Source of the DNA: SHZI01 sp964384525
GTDB taxonomy: Bacteria > Pseudomonadota > Gammaproteobacteria > Steroidobacterales > GCA-2729495
DNA length: 64,000 bases
Direction: 5' to 3'
Assembly: GCA_964384525.1 (NCBI GenBank)
Contig: CAYLKO010000005.1
Span: forward strand, 1-64,000
Shown here in pieces: positions 49,167 to 57,421 of the stretch (position 1 is its first letter; each line of letters begins with the position of its first letter). Under the pieces are notes generated by a model. That model did not search any database, was not told the DNA's origin, and was given only the letters and a program-made list of their open reading frames with translations. The position numbers and the translations under genes are program-made.

Positions 49167-50300
49167 TCAGTGGTTGTGCACGTCGAACCCGCTTTTCGCG
49201 AGTTCCGACTGGATGAAGAAGGCGCCCTGCGTGGCGACGCGGGTGCCAGCCGGCACGCCCTCGATCACCGCCAGCCCATCAACCGCGCGGACGACCTTGA
49301 TCTCGACCGGCTTGAAGTGGCCCGGCTCGTCTTCCACGAAAATCACCCAGTCGCCGTCCGGGCTGCGCAGCACGGCCGCCACGGGCACGACCAGGACTTT
49401 CGCGAGATCGCCGGCCGGATTACCCGCCTGGATGCGCGTCTCCACGAACAGGCCCGGATGCAGGCGCTCATCGGGATTGGCCACCTCGATCCGCACCGCG
49501 CGGGTGCGCGTGGTCTCGTTCAGCGCGTGATGACTCTGGATCACCTTGCCTGCCAGCCACTCATCGCCCACGCGCACCCGCGCCGGGGTACCGGCCTTGA
49601 TGCCGGTCGCTTCCTTCGGCATCAGGCTGGCTTCGACCCAGACATGCGTCTCGTCGCTGATCTCGAACAGCGCGCGACCCGGCTCGACAAACTCGCCCTC
49701 GATGAAGGCGTCGCGCATGATGGTGCCGGCCTGCGGCGCGACCAGTTGCACCGTGCCATCGGCGCGTGCACCTGCCGCACCAGCCAGCACGGCATCAATC
49801 TCCTTCGTGGTCATGCCATACGCACCGACCTTGGCCCGCGCCTGCTCGAAGGCCACGCGGGCCTCGGTATAGCGCCGATCGGATACGGTTTCGCGCCCCA
49901 GCTGCTGCATCCGCCGCCACTCGCGGGCCGCCACCTGCAGCTCGCCCTGCGCCTCGGCCATGGCCGTGCTCGACAGCGTGACCAATGGCTGCCCCTGCCG
50001 CACGTGATCGCCGAGCGCCACGTGCCGCTGCACGATCTGCGCCGCGATGCGCGGGGTGACCTGGCGGGTGAGATAGGCATTGAGCTTCACCTCGCCCGGT
50101 GCATGGATCTCGCCGGCCAGCGGCCGGGCCGTGAGCGCTTCGACGCGGATGCCCGCCGCCTGCTGTTGTGCCGCTGTCAGCGCCACTTCGTTGGCATGTT
50201 CCGCCTCGGCCTCGGCGGCGTGGTCGTGGTCATCGGCGGCATGCACCAGCGATGCGAACAACAGAACAAGACCACTCAACCAGTAGCTGTACATCTTCAC
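49167..50300 (-). CDS. czcB: RND efflux membrane-fusion protein (CzcB/CusB family)
   Basis: This periplasmic adaptor of 377 residues links the pump to the outer-membrane channel. A signal peptide (WLSGLVLLFASLVHA) is followed by ADDHDHAAEAEAEHA, a His/Glu-rich metal-binding start. Barrel-sandwich and hairpin blocks are seen: GEIHAPGEVKLNAYLTRQV, VALGDHVRQGQPLVTLSS, VQLVAPQAGTIMRDAFIEGEFVEPG. The beta-barrel ends VPVAAVLRSPDGDWVIFV. The C-terminus is GTRVATQGAFFIQSELAKSG plus HNH. GTG 50300 is preferred to ATG 50294 because it overlaps the czcC stop (GTGA) and has GGGAG at the right distance. Confidence 0.9.
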   Translation of the reverse strand: MKMYSYWLSGLVLLFASLVHAADDHDHAAEAEAEHANEVALTAAQQQAAGIRVEALTARPLAGEIHAPGEVKLNAYLTRQVTPRIAAQIVQRHVALGDHVRQGQPLVTLSSTAMAEAQGELQVAAREWRRMQQLGRETVSDRRYTEARVAFEQARAKVGAYGMTTKEIDAVLAGAAGARADGTVQLVAPQAGTIMRDAFIEGEFVEPGRALFEISDETHVWVEASLMPKEATGIKAGTPARVRVGDEWLAGKVIQSHHALNETTRTRAVRIEVANPDERLHPGLFVETRIQAGNPAGDLAKVLVVPVAAVLRSPDGDWVIFVEDEPGHFKPVEIKVVRAVDGLAVIEGVPAGTRVATQGAFFIQSELAKSGFDVHNH

Positions 50301-51538
50301 GATTCGACACTCCCGAGCCAAACTTCGACCTGTCCACTTGCCGCCAGCCAGTCCACCCATGCCTGCCACAGGTCGCCACGCAGTTCCGCGGCGCTCACTT
50401 CCGTGTCCAGGCTCTGGGCGAGTTGCACCAGGTAATCCGTGGTGCTCAGTTCGCCCGCCTGCCACAGTCGCTGCAGCAGTTCGGTCTGACGCTGCAGGCT
50501 GAACTCCCCGGCCTGACGCCATTCCAGCCATGCGTCACGGGTCAGCCGGTAGCGTTCTGCCGTGGCGATCAGCCGGGCGCGCGCCTGCCGCGCCATGGCC
50601 TGCAGCTCAAGCTTCGCCCCGGTGGTGTCCGCGCTGGCCGCTTCCACCTCCGCCTTGAAGTCATTGCGGATGAACAGCGGAATGGAAAAGGTCACGCCGA
50701 TCAGGCCTTCGGAATCCTCGCGGCCACCGCGCACGCCGATGGTGGGATCCGGCCGGCTCTCCCGGCGCTTCAGCCGCACGGTTTCGCGGGCCGCGTTGAT
50801 GCGTGCCTGCTGGGCGCGCAACGCCGGCAGCTGCAGCAGATCCGTCTCGGGGTCGAGCGGTGTGCGATCGAAATCCGGCAGTGTGTCCGGCAGCGACGGC
50901 CACACTGGTTGGGTGTTGCCGGTCAGCGCGATCAGGCCCTGCGCTGCCTGCACCTGGGCCGTGGCCGCCCGGGCCTTCTGGATGCGCGCCTGGCTCGCCG
51001 CCAGCTGCGCCAGATCCACCTCCACCTGCGGCAGATCGCCGGCCTCGTAGCGGCGCACGGCCAGCTCCAGGAACTGTTGCGTCAACTCGTGCCGCTGTTC
51101 CGCCAGCCGCTCCACGGCACGATGGGTATCGAAATCCACCAGTGCAGACAGCAGGTCCGTGGCAAGCGTCTGCCGCGCCTCCGCGAGCGCCGCTGCCGAA
51201 GCCTCGGTCTCGGCGGCGGCAATGCTGCCGAGTGCTTCCCGCTTGTCTGACCAATCGATGGTCTGGCTCAGGCCCACGCTCGAGGTCTTGACGTCCGCCT
51301 TTTCTACATCCAGTTCCAGTTCGGGGTTGTAGAGCGGCTGATCCGCGCCGCGCAGCCTGGCCCGCGCAGCTGCCAGCGCCGCATTGGCTGCCTGCACGCG
51401 CGGGTTCCCGGCCAGCGTCGCGCTGACCAGCGCCGCCAGTGCGACCTCCCGATCCGGAGGGCTATCCGCAGCAGCCCAGGGTGCTGCCGCCAGCAGCGCC
51501 GCCACCAGGGCCAGCTGCCATCTTGTTGTATGCCACAT
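50297..51538 (-). CDS. czcC: TolC-family outer-membrane factor (CzcC type)
   Basis: The protein has 413 residues. A signal peptide (TRWQLALVAALLAAAPWAAA) is followed by two helical-repeat halves of the outer-membrane efflux protein fold: LVSATLAGNPRVQAANAALAAARARLRGADQ and LFIRNDFKAEVEAASADTTGAKLELQAMARQ with long coiled coils. The outer-membrane channel completes the czcCBA pump. It is coupled by 4 bp to the adaptor gene. A small CxxC secreted protein is encoded about 70 bp upstream on the same strand. Confidence 0.9.
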   Translation of the reverse strand: MWHTTRWQLALVAALLAAAPWAAADSPPDREVALAALVSATLAGNPRVQAANAALAAARARLRGADQPLYNPELELDVEKADVKTSSVGLSQTIDWSDKREALGSIAAAETEASAAALAEARQTLATDLLSALVDFDTHRAVERLAEQRHELTQQFLELAVRRYEAGDLPQVEVDLAQLAASQARIQKARAATAQVQAAQGLIALTGNTQPVWPSLPDTLPDFDRTPLDPETDLLQLPALRAQQARINAARETVRLKRRESRPDPTIGVRGGREDSEGLIGVTFSIPLFIRNDFKAEVEAASADTTGAKLELQAMARQARARLIATAERYRLTRDAWLEWRQAGEFSLQRQTELLQRLWQAGELSTTDYLVQLAQSLDTEVSAAELRGDLWQAWVDWLAASGQVEVWLGSVES

Positions 51539-51610
51539 GCATGAAGTTCCTTGACCACAATCAGGCCTGCACCACGCAACGCGCAGCGCACCAGTCGGGT
51601 GACAAAGAAT

Positions 51611-51931
51611 TCAGGCGATGGGAGGTTCGGTCGGCGGCGGGAGGGCGAGGGAAAGGTGGGCGGCTTCACGGTGCCGGCTGACCGGCTGCCTGCCGAAGTC
51701 CGTCAACACGGAGGTTGTAATTGGAAATCCCAGGAAGTGGGCACCACTGTGACAGCAGTGATCGCAGGTCTCGGCGGCATTCGTGGTGTCGTGCTGACTG
51801 TCAGCAACCTGCGACCACTCCGCCTCATGCCCGAAAAACGCCTCCGCATGCATGTCTGCCGACCAGGCCAGGACGGAAAACAGCAGCGAGACGATGAGGC
51901 AGTGGGCAATCAGGCGACGCATGCTGGCCAT
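51611..51931 (-). CDS. Small secreted CxxC protein at the head of the RND operon (CzcI-like)
   Basis: The protein has 106 residues with an N-terminal signal (RRLIAHCLIVSLLFSVLAWSADMHAEA). Then a His/Glu-rich stretch is followed by ETCDHCCHSGAHFLGF, with CxxCC and flanking His, a likely metal-binding site. The C-terminus is Pro/Leu-rich. It stands where CzcI lies in czcICBA operons, so a regulatory periplasmic metal-sensing role is plausible. Family identity rests on position and composition. Either ATG 51931 or ATG 51922 could be the start. Confidence 0.62.
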   Translation of the reverse strand: MASMRRLIAHCLIVSLLFSVLAWSADMHAEAFFGHEAEWSQVADSQHDTTNAAETCDHCCHSGAHFLGFPITTSVLTDFGRQPVSRHREAAHLSLALPPPTEPPIA

Positions 51932-52086
51932 TCTGTGGGAGATCGGGGCGGGGCGCAACGATGCACAACCGCAGCACACTGAAAACTCGAACCAACAGAC
52001 GGAATGCCACACCCCCCGCCGGACGATTAGACTGAATGGAACAGGGGCATTGAAACAACCGAACGCAATCCCTCGGAGGAAGCCGC

Positions 52087-53088
52087 ATGTTGAAGACGCG
52101 TCTCTGCCGCGATCTCGGGACCGTCCACCCGATCCTCTGCGCTCCGCTCGGGGTCTGGTGTGCGGGACCCGAACTGGCTGCTGCCGGTTCCAACGCCGGG
52201 GGCCTCGGCTTTCTCGGCCTGGGCGGGTTCCCCGCCGCTGCCATCCGGGAGTTGGTCCGCGATACCCACAAGCGAACCTCGCAACCCTTCGGGGTGGGCC
52301 TGCTCCTGCCCAGCCTCAGGGGCGGCGAGGTGGCGGCCTGCATCGAGGAGCAGGTTTCCGCACTGCTGCTCTTCTGGGGTGACGTTGCACCGCATGTCGG
52401 GGAAGCAAAACGCGCGGGCATCCGTGTGTTCGCCCAGGTCGGATCGGTCGCAGAGGCGAAAGCGGCGGTCGCGGCTGGAGTCGACGTGATTGTCGCCCAG
52501 GGATTCGAGGCGGGAGGTCACGTCCGGGGCACAATCTCGCTCGCGACGCTGGTACCAACGGTGGTTCAGGCGGTGGCACCCATGCCAGTGGTTGCGGCCG
52601 GCGGCATCGCCACCGGAGCCGGGCTGGTTGCGGCCCTCGGGCTCGGTGCCGAGGCCGTGATGATGGGAACACGTTTCGTCGCGAGTGACGAGTCGCGGGC
52701 TTCCCACGAGTACAAGCAGCGAATCGTTCGAGCGGGCACCGAGGACACGGTGTACACCGAACTCTTCGATATCGGCTGGCCCGCGGCCCCGCACCGCGTA
52801 CTGCGCAACAAGGCAGTTGACGAATGGGAAGCAGCCGGCCGGCCTCCTCCGGGGCAACGGCCCGGAGAAGGAACATCGGTTGGCAGGATACAGATCGGAA
52901 AAAGGACGATAGACGTTCCCCGATACTCCGTCATGGGTCCGCCGAGCGGCTACGACGGTGATCATGAATACACGGTGCTCTATGCAGGCGAGTCGTGCAG
53001 TCTGGTGAACGACATCAAACCGGCTGGCGACATCGTCCGGGACGTCGTCGCCGAGGCGGAAGGTGTATTGCGGAAGCTGCGGGCCTGA
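52087..53088 (+). CDS. Nitronate monooxygenase / 2-nitropropane dioxygenase family
   Basis: This FMN enzyme of 333 residues has a TIM barrel. Markers are the N-terminal HPILCAPLGVWCAGPELAAAGSNAGGLGFLG in segments, VAQGFEAGGHVRG (phosphate/flavin loop with His), and VVAAGGIATGAGLVAALGLGAEAVMMGTRFVAS. Members oxidise alkyl nitronates such as propionate-3-nitronate. A good GGAGGA ribosome site precedes the ATG. The downstream region holds repeat debris only, so it is probably monocistronic. Confidence 0.9.
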   Translation: MLKTRLCRDLGTVHPILCAPLGVWCAGPELAAAGSNAGGLGFLGLGGFPAAAIRELVRDTHKRTSQPFGVGLLLPSLRGGEVAACIEEQVSALLLFWGDVAPHVGEAKRAGIRVFAQVGSVAEAKAAVAAGVDVIVAQGFEAGGHVRGTISLATLVPTVVQAVAPMPVVAAGGIATGAGLVAALGLGAEAVMMGTRFVASDESRASHEYKQRIVRAGTEDTVYTELFDIGWPAAPHRVLRNKAVDEWEAAGRPPPGQRPGEGTSVGRIQIGKRTIDVPRYSVMGPPSGYDGDHEYTVLYAGESCSLVNDIKPAGDIVRDVVAEAEGVLRKLRA

Positions 53089-53094
53089 TCACCA

Positions 53095-53315
53095 TCAGGA
53101 GGAGTGGCTATCAGCCAATTGATTCAGAGAAGAACGATGGACGACTCGTTATTGTCGCCCCGGAACTGCTCCCCGATGGCAGATCCATTCGGATCGTCGT
53201 TGTGCCCAACGCAGCAGGTCAGGTGATCGACTTCCACCTTCGCATCAACGCACTGGAAAACAAGTACGGGAACGGTTGTCCATCCTGGATGGAGACGAGT
53301 CTGCCCATGGAGTAA
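53095..53315 (+). pseudogene. Open-frame fragment with coding character, no start codon
   Basis: After the nitronate monooxygenase stop, a frame reads DGRLVIVAPELLPDGRSIRIVVVPNAAGQV and IDFHLRINALENKYGNGC, ending METSLPME. It is strand-rich with coding-like composition but has no ATG, GTG or TTG outside the upstream gene's shadow. It looks like the 3' remnant of a gene whose 5' part was lost. The family is not recognised. Confidence 0.4.
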
Positions 53316-53318
53316 AAT

Positions 53319-53504
53319 ATGAGAATGCCGAATCTAGGCTTATTCAAGGGTTATCCGCCGCAGGGCTCCTCGAAGGAGGAAGCGGACGCCTTGTGGGAGG
53401 CAAATCAGCGCAATCATCCACTTACACGGATGACGGAGGCCGAGCGCGTCCGTATCGCGAGCCGGCAACAGCCAAAGAACTCGACGCCGAAGAAGCCCGC
53501 CTAA
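53319..53504 (+). CDS. Small ORF of 61 aa, unknown
   Basis: It starts 3 bp after the preceding fragment's stop. The product is MRMPNLGLFKGYPPQGSSKE, then a helical EEADALWEANQRNHPL and a basic end RQQPKNSTPKKPA. In a second frame over the same bases a stretch ELDAEEARLIERAEAEGFF with WTDDIVRNVVSHLGKDSGG also looks protein-like, which suggests a frameshifted relic. Neither can be assigned to a family. Confidence 0.3.
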   Translation: MRMPNLGLFKGYPPQGSSKEEADALWEANQRNHPLTRMTEAERVRIASRQQPKNSTPKKPA

Positions 53505-53599
53505 TAGAGCGAGCCGAAGCGGAAGGGTTCTTCTGGACAGACGACATCGTCCGAAATGTCGTAAGTCACCTTGGCAAGGATAGCGGCGGCACAGAACAC

Positions 53600-53974
53600 T
53601 TGGACTCCGGACCCCCGATAGAACTCAGGGGTTTTTCTTGTATCCACGTACAGCGGCTTAATATCGCCACGCTTGATGTACGAGCCCAGCGGCAATTCTC
53701 CATGGCCGACGGGCGCGTCTTGAACGGTGTGCCATCGCGCTTGAAGACGAGCGGCGAAGGCTCTGATGAACCTACGTCTTCGGCGGATCGTCCTGGTTCT
53801 TCGTCAGCGGGTCGCTACCTTCCCGGAGCGCGAGACCTTTCTGCTCCGTCCGCTGGCCGAGGGCTGTCAGATGGGGGGTCGTTCATTTCCTCGCCGACCT
53901 GCTGGAGCGACCGGCCGAGGGCGACCATCGGCAGTGAAAAGTCCCTGGCCTTGGGCTTGGCCTTGTCGTTCATT
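53600..53974. repeat. Duplicated segment, copy A
   Basis: From TTGGACTCCGGACC to the start of the small minus-strand gene at 53973, this segment matches 54555-54859 (copy B) over most of its length. Copy A carries about 70 extra bases near 53660-53730. Both copies contain the same two small minus-strand frames (MNDKAKP... and ...KPLYVDTRK...). Confidence 0.8.
53815..53973 (-). pseudogene. Frameshifted paralogue of the MNDKAKP small protein
   Basis: The frame begins MNDKAKPKARDFSLPMVALG and continues RSLQQVGEEMNDP, then shifts frame at a run of six G (near 53874) where copy B has five, ending early as PADGAERSRAPGR. Restoring the frame gives the same C-terminus as copy B (LTALGQRTEQKGLALREG). 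It may be a true pseudogene or a homopolymer error. Confidence 0.55.
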
Positions 53975-53994
53975 GATGCCGTCCTTCTGGCCGT

Positions 53995-54016
53995 GCTGAG
54001 CCGACTGCTCGCGGAT
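53995..54016. repeat. 22-bp direct repeat (first copy)
   Basis: GCTGAGCCGACTGCTCGCGG plus AT occurs here and again, identical, at 55269-55290, where it runs into the stop codon of the TPR protein gene. Confidence 0.75.
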
Positions 54017-54134
54017 AATGCTCGCTGGTCGAATTTTCGGCGCTGCTTCTGCGGCCCCAAACAGACTACCACCGGGCTACTCGGCAGAGTCCCCGACGGC
54101 ATGGTCAACGTAGCGGTTCAGGATGGACTCATTG

Positions 54135-54165
54135 GGCGTGGAGTTCCGCGGGCCGCATGACATGC
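54135..54165. repeat. 31-bp direct repeat (first copy)
   Basis: The segment starting GGCGTGGAGTTCCGCGGGCC and ending ATGACATGC is identical at 55169-55199. It is part of the mosaic between the nitronate monooxygenase and TPR genes. Confidence 0.75.
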
Positions 54166-54233
54166 GGTTGAAGCCACATTCAACCGGCCCGGCATGATGA
54201 AGGCAGCGAGCAAGGGTCGGCATCGCCGACAAG

Positions 54234-54485
54234 GTGGCGCTCAAGCTCTACGAGCCCATTCAGACCGTCATCAACAGCGAGGTTCGAGAAGCCGATGGCC
54301 ACTACACACACGGGTTGATCGAGGTGGCTCTCACGGCGGCCGAGCCCGGCCATACCCTGAACCACGAAGTTGCCCAGGAGTGCCGCCACGCGATCATCGG
54401 CGCCAGACGACTTCAGCAGGAAGCGCGGCATCTCGCCATCTTGCGGCGCGACACGGCCCGCCGTCGCACTTCTGGACTTCCGTAA
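54234..54485 (+). CDS. Small ORF of 83 aa, unknown
   Basis: It starts at GTG. The product is helical: ALKLYEPIQTVINSEVREAD, HYTHGLIEVALTAAEPGHTL, then EVAQECRHAIIGARRLQQEA and a basic end RRDTARRRTSGLP. The composition looks coding but the family is not recognised. It sits between the two copies of the duplicated segment. An opposite-strand frame of similar length (54180-54431) is less protein-like. Confidence 0.35.
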   Translation: MALKLYEPIQTVINSEVREADGHYTHGLIEVALTAAEPGHTLNHEVAQECRHAIIGARRLQQEARHLAILRRDTARRRTSGLP

Positions 54486-54493
54486 CTTGACCA
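54480..54493. repeat. 14-bp inverted repeat, left arm
   Basis: CCGTAACTTGACCA here has its exact reverse complement at 55093-55106. The pair encloses copy B of the duplicated segment, about 600 bp. It could mark the ends of a small mobile unit, but 14 bp is short and no transposase frame is seen between the arms. Confidence 0.45.
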
Positions 54494-54554
54494 GATCACG
54501 ACCGGTCTTTAGCCTTCGATCAAAGCCCCTGGGGCTGTCGGCGTAGCCGGGGAA

Positions 54555-54859
54555 TTGGACTCCGGACCACCGATAGAACTCAGGGGTTTTCTTGTATCCA
54601 CGTACAGCGGCTTCATGTCATCGCGCTTGAAGACGAGCGGCGAAGGCTCTGATGAACCTACGGCTTCGGCGGATCGTCCTGGTTCTGTGTCAGCGGTTCG
54701 CTGCCCTCCCGGAGCGCGAGACCCTTCTGCTCCGTCCGCTGGCCGAGGGCCGTCAGATGGGGGTCGTTGTACTTCTCGCCCATCCGCTGCAGGGTCTTGC
54801 CGAGCACGACCATCGGCAGTGAAGAATCCCTGCCCCTGGGCTTGGCCTTGTCGTTCATT
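54555..54859. repeat. Duplicated segment, copy B
   Basis: This copy matches 53600-53974 (copy A) but lacks about 70 bases. It holds the intact MNDKAKP gene and a frame reading KRDDMKPLYVDTRK, which is one A shorter than in copy A, shifting the tail from TPEFYRGSGVQ to PLSSIGGPES. Confidence 0.8.
54658..54858 (-). CDS. Small conserved-looking protein of 66 aa (MNDKAKP family of this locus)
   Basis: The sequence begins MNDKAKPRGRDSSLPMVVLG, continues KTLQRMGEKYNDPHLTALGQ and ends with a polar, proline-rich tail (SEPLTQNQDDPPKP). It is basic with an amphipathic helix, no cysteine, no membrane segment. Two diverged copies of the frame in tandem, with many third-position changes, suggest it was once a real selected gene. 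The family is not recognised; immunity, antitoxin or phage-derived functions are all possible. Confidence 0.5.
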   Translation of the reverse strand: MNDKAKPRGRDSSLPMVVLGKTLQRMGEKYNDPHLTALGQRTEQKGLALREGSEPLTQNQDDPPKP

Positions 54860-55289
54860 CGCGGTCTCCCTGCTGGCCAGTGTGCTCGACCGTTCGTGGA
54901 TCAGCCGGACCGGGTCGATGGTCGGCGCGGCTCCAGTTTCTCCAAACAGTCCGCCACCCTCCGATTCGGCGGCGTATTGCGCAGCGTCGCCAAAGAAAAG
55001 CTCCGCACTCTTTGCCACGTCCGGGGTCCGATTCCCCGGGGTCTGGCAAGGAGTGCAGAGCCGTAGCGGGAAAATATTCTCGTCCACTGACTTGGTCAAG
55101 TTACGGTAGTGCAGAGCAGCGCAGCAGGACGACTTCAAGCCAGTCGCCAACCTGACTGGCCATGAACTGGCGTGGAGTTCCGCGGGCCGCATGACATGCA
55201 GGATCTCCGGATAGCAGCCAGGCAGTGGTACCGGGAAAACCTGATGAACGCCGGTACAACTTGGCCGCGCTGAGCCGACTGCTCGCGGA
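54860..55289. other. Repeat-bearing stretch without a convincing gene
   Basis: No frame with coding character is seen between the MNDKAKP gene and the TPR gene. The stretch holds the right arm of a 14-bp inverted repeat (55093-55106), the second 31-bp repeat (55169-55199) and most of the second 22-bp repeat (55269-55290). Some short minus-strand frames (for example GGGLFGETGAAPTIDPVRL) look like debris. Confidence 0.5.
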
Positions 55290-56975
55290 TCAGAACCGCG
55301 ATGACCTGAGCTTGACGTCTGCATCCTTCCACGCCACGCGCAATTGCCCAGCCACATCGGCCGCCTCAGCCGCCCTGCCCTGTTTCGCAAGCGCGTGCTG
55401 CAGGCCAAAGAGCGCATAGCCGTTGCCCGGATTGCGGGCGAGGTCCTGCCAGTACACCGTTTCGGCCTCGGCCGCGCGACCGGCATCGAGCAATTCGGCA
55501 CCGAGATAGTGGCGCACCGGGAAATACCAGTCGGGCGGCTCGTTGTAGCGGAAGCCGTCCTGGAGCCGCGCTGCGCGATCGAGTTTGGCGATGGCGGCTT
55601 CGCGGTCACCGCTCGCGGTGGCAATCCCGGCGTCGAGGACCAGCGTGGCGACCGTGAGCACCGCCGGAGCTGGTGTAAAGCCGACGAACTTGTCCTTCAT
55701 GAAGTCGCCGTTGGCCACCTTTCCGACTGCTGCCAGCTCCTGCTTCGCAGCGCGCAGCTTGCCCTGGTATCGATAAGCCATGCCGCGTGCGTAATGCCAC
55801 ATGGCATTCATCAGCATGTAGTCCGCGTGCGGCTGCGGCTCCTTCAGGATCTCGTCCCAACGCCCGAAGCGCACCATCACGTAGAGCGGCTGGCTCATCA
55901 GGTGCTGGATGGTCTCCGAGAAGGGACCCGATGCCTTGAGCGTGCCGGGATCGAGTCCCCGGGCGATCATTCTTCCCGCATCCATCGCGGCGGCGCTGCG
56001 CCCCTGGAACATCGCCGCCCAGGACAGGAAGTGCTGGTTGTGGCGGTGATAGAAGAGCGGATAGATGCCCTGTGCCTGGCATTGCGCGACATAGGCATTG
56101 TCGGCGGCGTCCGCCAGCACATTGGCGTCATAGGCATCGCCGTAGCGGCCGACCCGCATGTAGATGTGGGTGGGCATGTGCACGAGGTGCCCGGCCGCCG
56201 GCGCCATCTTCAGCAGCCGGTCGGCGCTGTTTTCGGCACGTCGGCCATCGACCGCCTCGAATGCGTGGATGTGCAGGTGCAGGGCGCCCATGTGGTCGGG
56301 ATGGCGGCGCAACACGGACTCGATCGAGTCGACGATCACCAGTGTGTCCGGATGCGGCGTGCCGTCCGGATACCAGTAATCCCACGGCGAGACGTTCATC
56401 AGCGCATCGGCATGGATCGTGAGCGCATCCGGATCAGCCGGATACTTCGCGGCCACGTCGCGCATCGCGTCGGCGAAGGCGCGGTCGAGCGCGGTGCGAT
56501 TCTCCGGTGCCGGATTCGCATAGCGCTCCGCCATCGCCTCGATGTAGGCACGCTCGGCAGGCGTCACCTTGTCGCGCAGGCTCATCGCCTTCTGGATTGC
56601 GGCATACGCCTGCTCGTTGACCTCGGGCATCATCGGCAGGTTGAGATTCGGCCCGAGTGCGTAGGCCCAGCCCCAGTACGCCATTGCATTCGAAGGATCG
56701 AGGCGCACCGCTTCCTTGAAGGCGCGAATCGCCTCGGAATGGTTGAAGGCGTAGGCAAGCCTGAGACCCTGGTCGAAGAACTCCTGCGACTTCGGGTTGC
56801 TGGTGGTCACCGCGTGATGCAGGTCGCCAAGGCCCGTCAGGACGGGCGCGACCGGCTCGGTGGCTGTTGCGGTATCGATCGCGAGTGCCCGCGGATCCCA
56901 GAACTGTGCGTGGGCCAGCGTTGTGGCAAGAACAAGCGTGAGGGAGACGAGGATCCGTGCAGCTTGGACGACCAT
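55290..56975 (-). CDS. Large TPR-containing secreted protein
   Basis: The protein has 561 residues. A signal peptide (ILVSLTLVLATTLAHA) is followed by TPR-like helix pairs: FFDQGLRLAYAFNHSEAIRAFKEAVRLDPSNAMAYWGWAYALG in segments near residues 65-110, and AELLDAGRAAEAETVYWQDLARNPGNGYALFGLQHAL near the C-terminus. A conserved central block HIHAFEAVDGRRAENSADRL and HLVHMPTHIYMRVGRYGDAY is typical of this uncharacterised family of about 550-residue TPR proteins. GGAGG lies 10 bases upstream of ATG 56975. Its stop overlaps the end of a 22-bp repeat, so the 3' end borders the mosaic region. Confidence 0.82.
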   Translation of the reverse strand: MVVQAARILVSLTLVLATTLAHAQFWDPRALAIDTATATEPVAPVLTGLGDLHHAVTTSNPKSQEFFDQGLRLAYAFNHSEAIRAFKEAVRLDPSNAMAYWGWAYALGPNLNLPMMPEVNEQAYAAIQKAMSLRDKVTPAERAYIEAMAERYANPAPENRTALDRAFADAMRDVAAKYPADPDALTIHADALMNVSPWDYWYPDGTPHPDTLVIVDSIESVLRRHPDHMGALHLHIHAFEAVDGRRAENSADRLLKMAPAAGHLVHMPTHIYMRVGRYGDAYDANVLADAADNAYVAQCQAQGIYPLFYHRHNQHFLSWAAMFQGRSAAAMDAGRMIARGLDPGTLKASGPFSETIQHLMSQPLYVMVRFGRWDEILKEPQPHADYMLMNAMWHYARGMAYRYQGKLRAAKQELAAVGKVANGDFMKDKFVGFTPAPAVLTVATLVLDAGIATASGDREAAIAKLDRAARLQDGFRYNEPPDWYFPVRHYLGAELLDAGRAAEAETVYWQDLARNPGNGYALFGLQHALAKQGRAAEAADVAGQLRVAWKDADVKLRSSRF

Positions 56976-57089
56976 GGTGAGCCTCCTTGGTCTGCGTCGT
57001 TGCTCGATCGCCAAAAGATACCACTGGGCGGGGCAGTTGCGGTGGCGGCCGGCGAAATACCGTTACCGCAGGATCAAGCTGCTATTTGT

Positions 57090-57215
57090 TGTCCATATGT
57101 TTGATTCCATGGCCTTTCTGGAGACTGATGGAAGATCAGCTGGGTGTGCGGCTGTTCGACCGAACAGGAAAGGGCTATGTCGCCACGCTGCCCGCGATGG
57201 AGAACGAGGTCGCTT
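57090..57215 (+). pseudogene. Relic of a LysR-family regulator
   Basis: A short frame reads MEDQLGVRLFDRTGKGYVAT, the well-known wing segment that follows the LysR recognition helix (LEDQLGVRLFxRT). A possible N-terminal piece (FDSMAFLET) lies just upstream in another frame, but the helix-turn-helix between them and the whole effector domain are missing. It lies in the 446-bp space upstream of the TPR gene; nothing else is seen in that space. Confidence 0.6.
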
Positions 57216-57421
57216 GCGCTCGAGCTGCACAGGATTCACCCAGATATCACCGTCTCTTCGCCCCGTACGCCGCCGGACTGCTGAAACGCCGGAAGGCTAG
57301 GCGGGGCCGCGTGGCCCTCTCGAAAGGAAGACGGCTCAGACACGCTGACAGGGCCGTGTACACGGATTGCGGCTGTTGAGCTGTGCAACAAACCCACCAG
57401 TTTCACAATGCTGGGGCAGTG

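Noticed and set aside
53276..54160. Plus-strand frame of 294 codons through the mosaic
   Set aside because: It crosses duplicated segments and the opposite-strand small gene, and only short stretches look protein-like. Treated as debris.
53600..55290. CRISPR array
   Set aside because: Repeats occur only twice, with unequal spacing and different lengths. No cas genes are present.
54509..55624. Minus-strand frame of 371 codons
   Set aside because: It joins shadow sequence of the TPR gene and of the MNDKAKP gene in the wrong frame.
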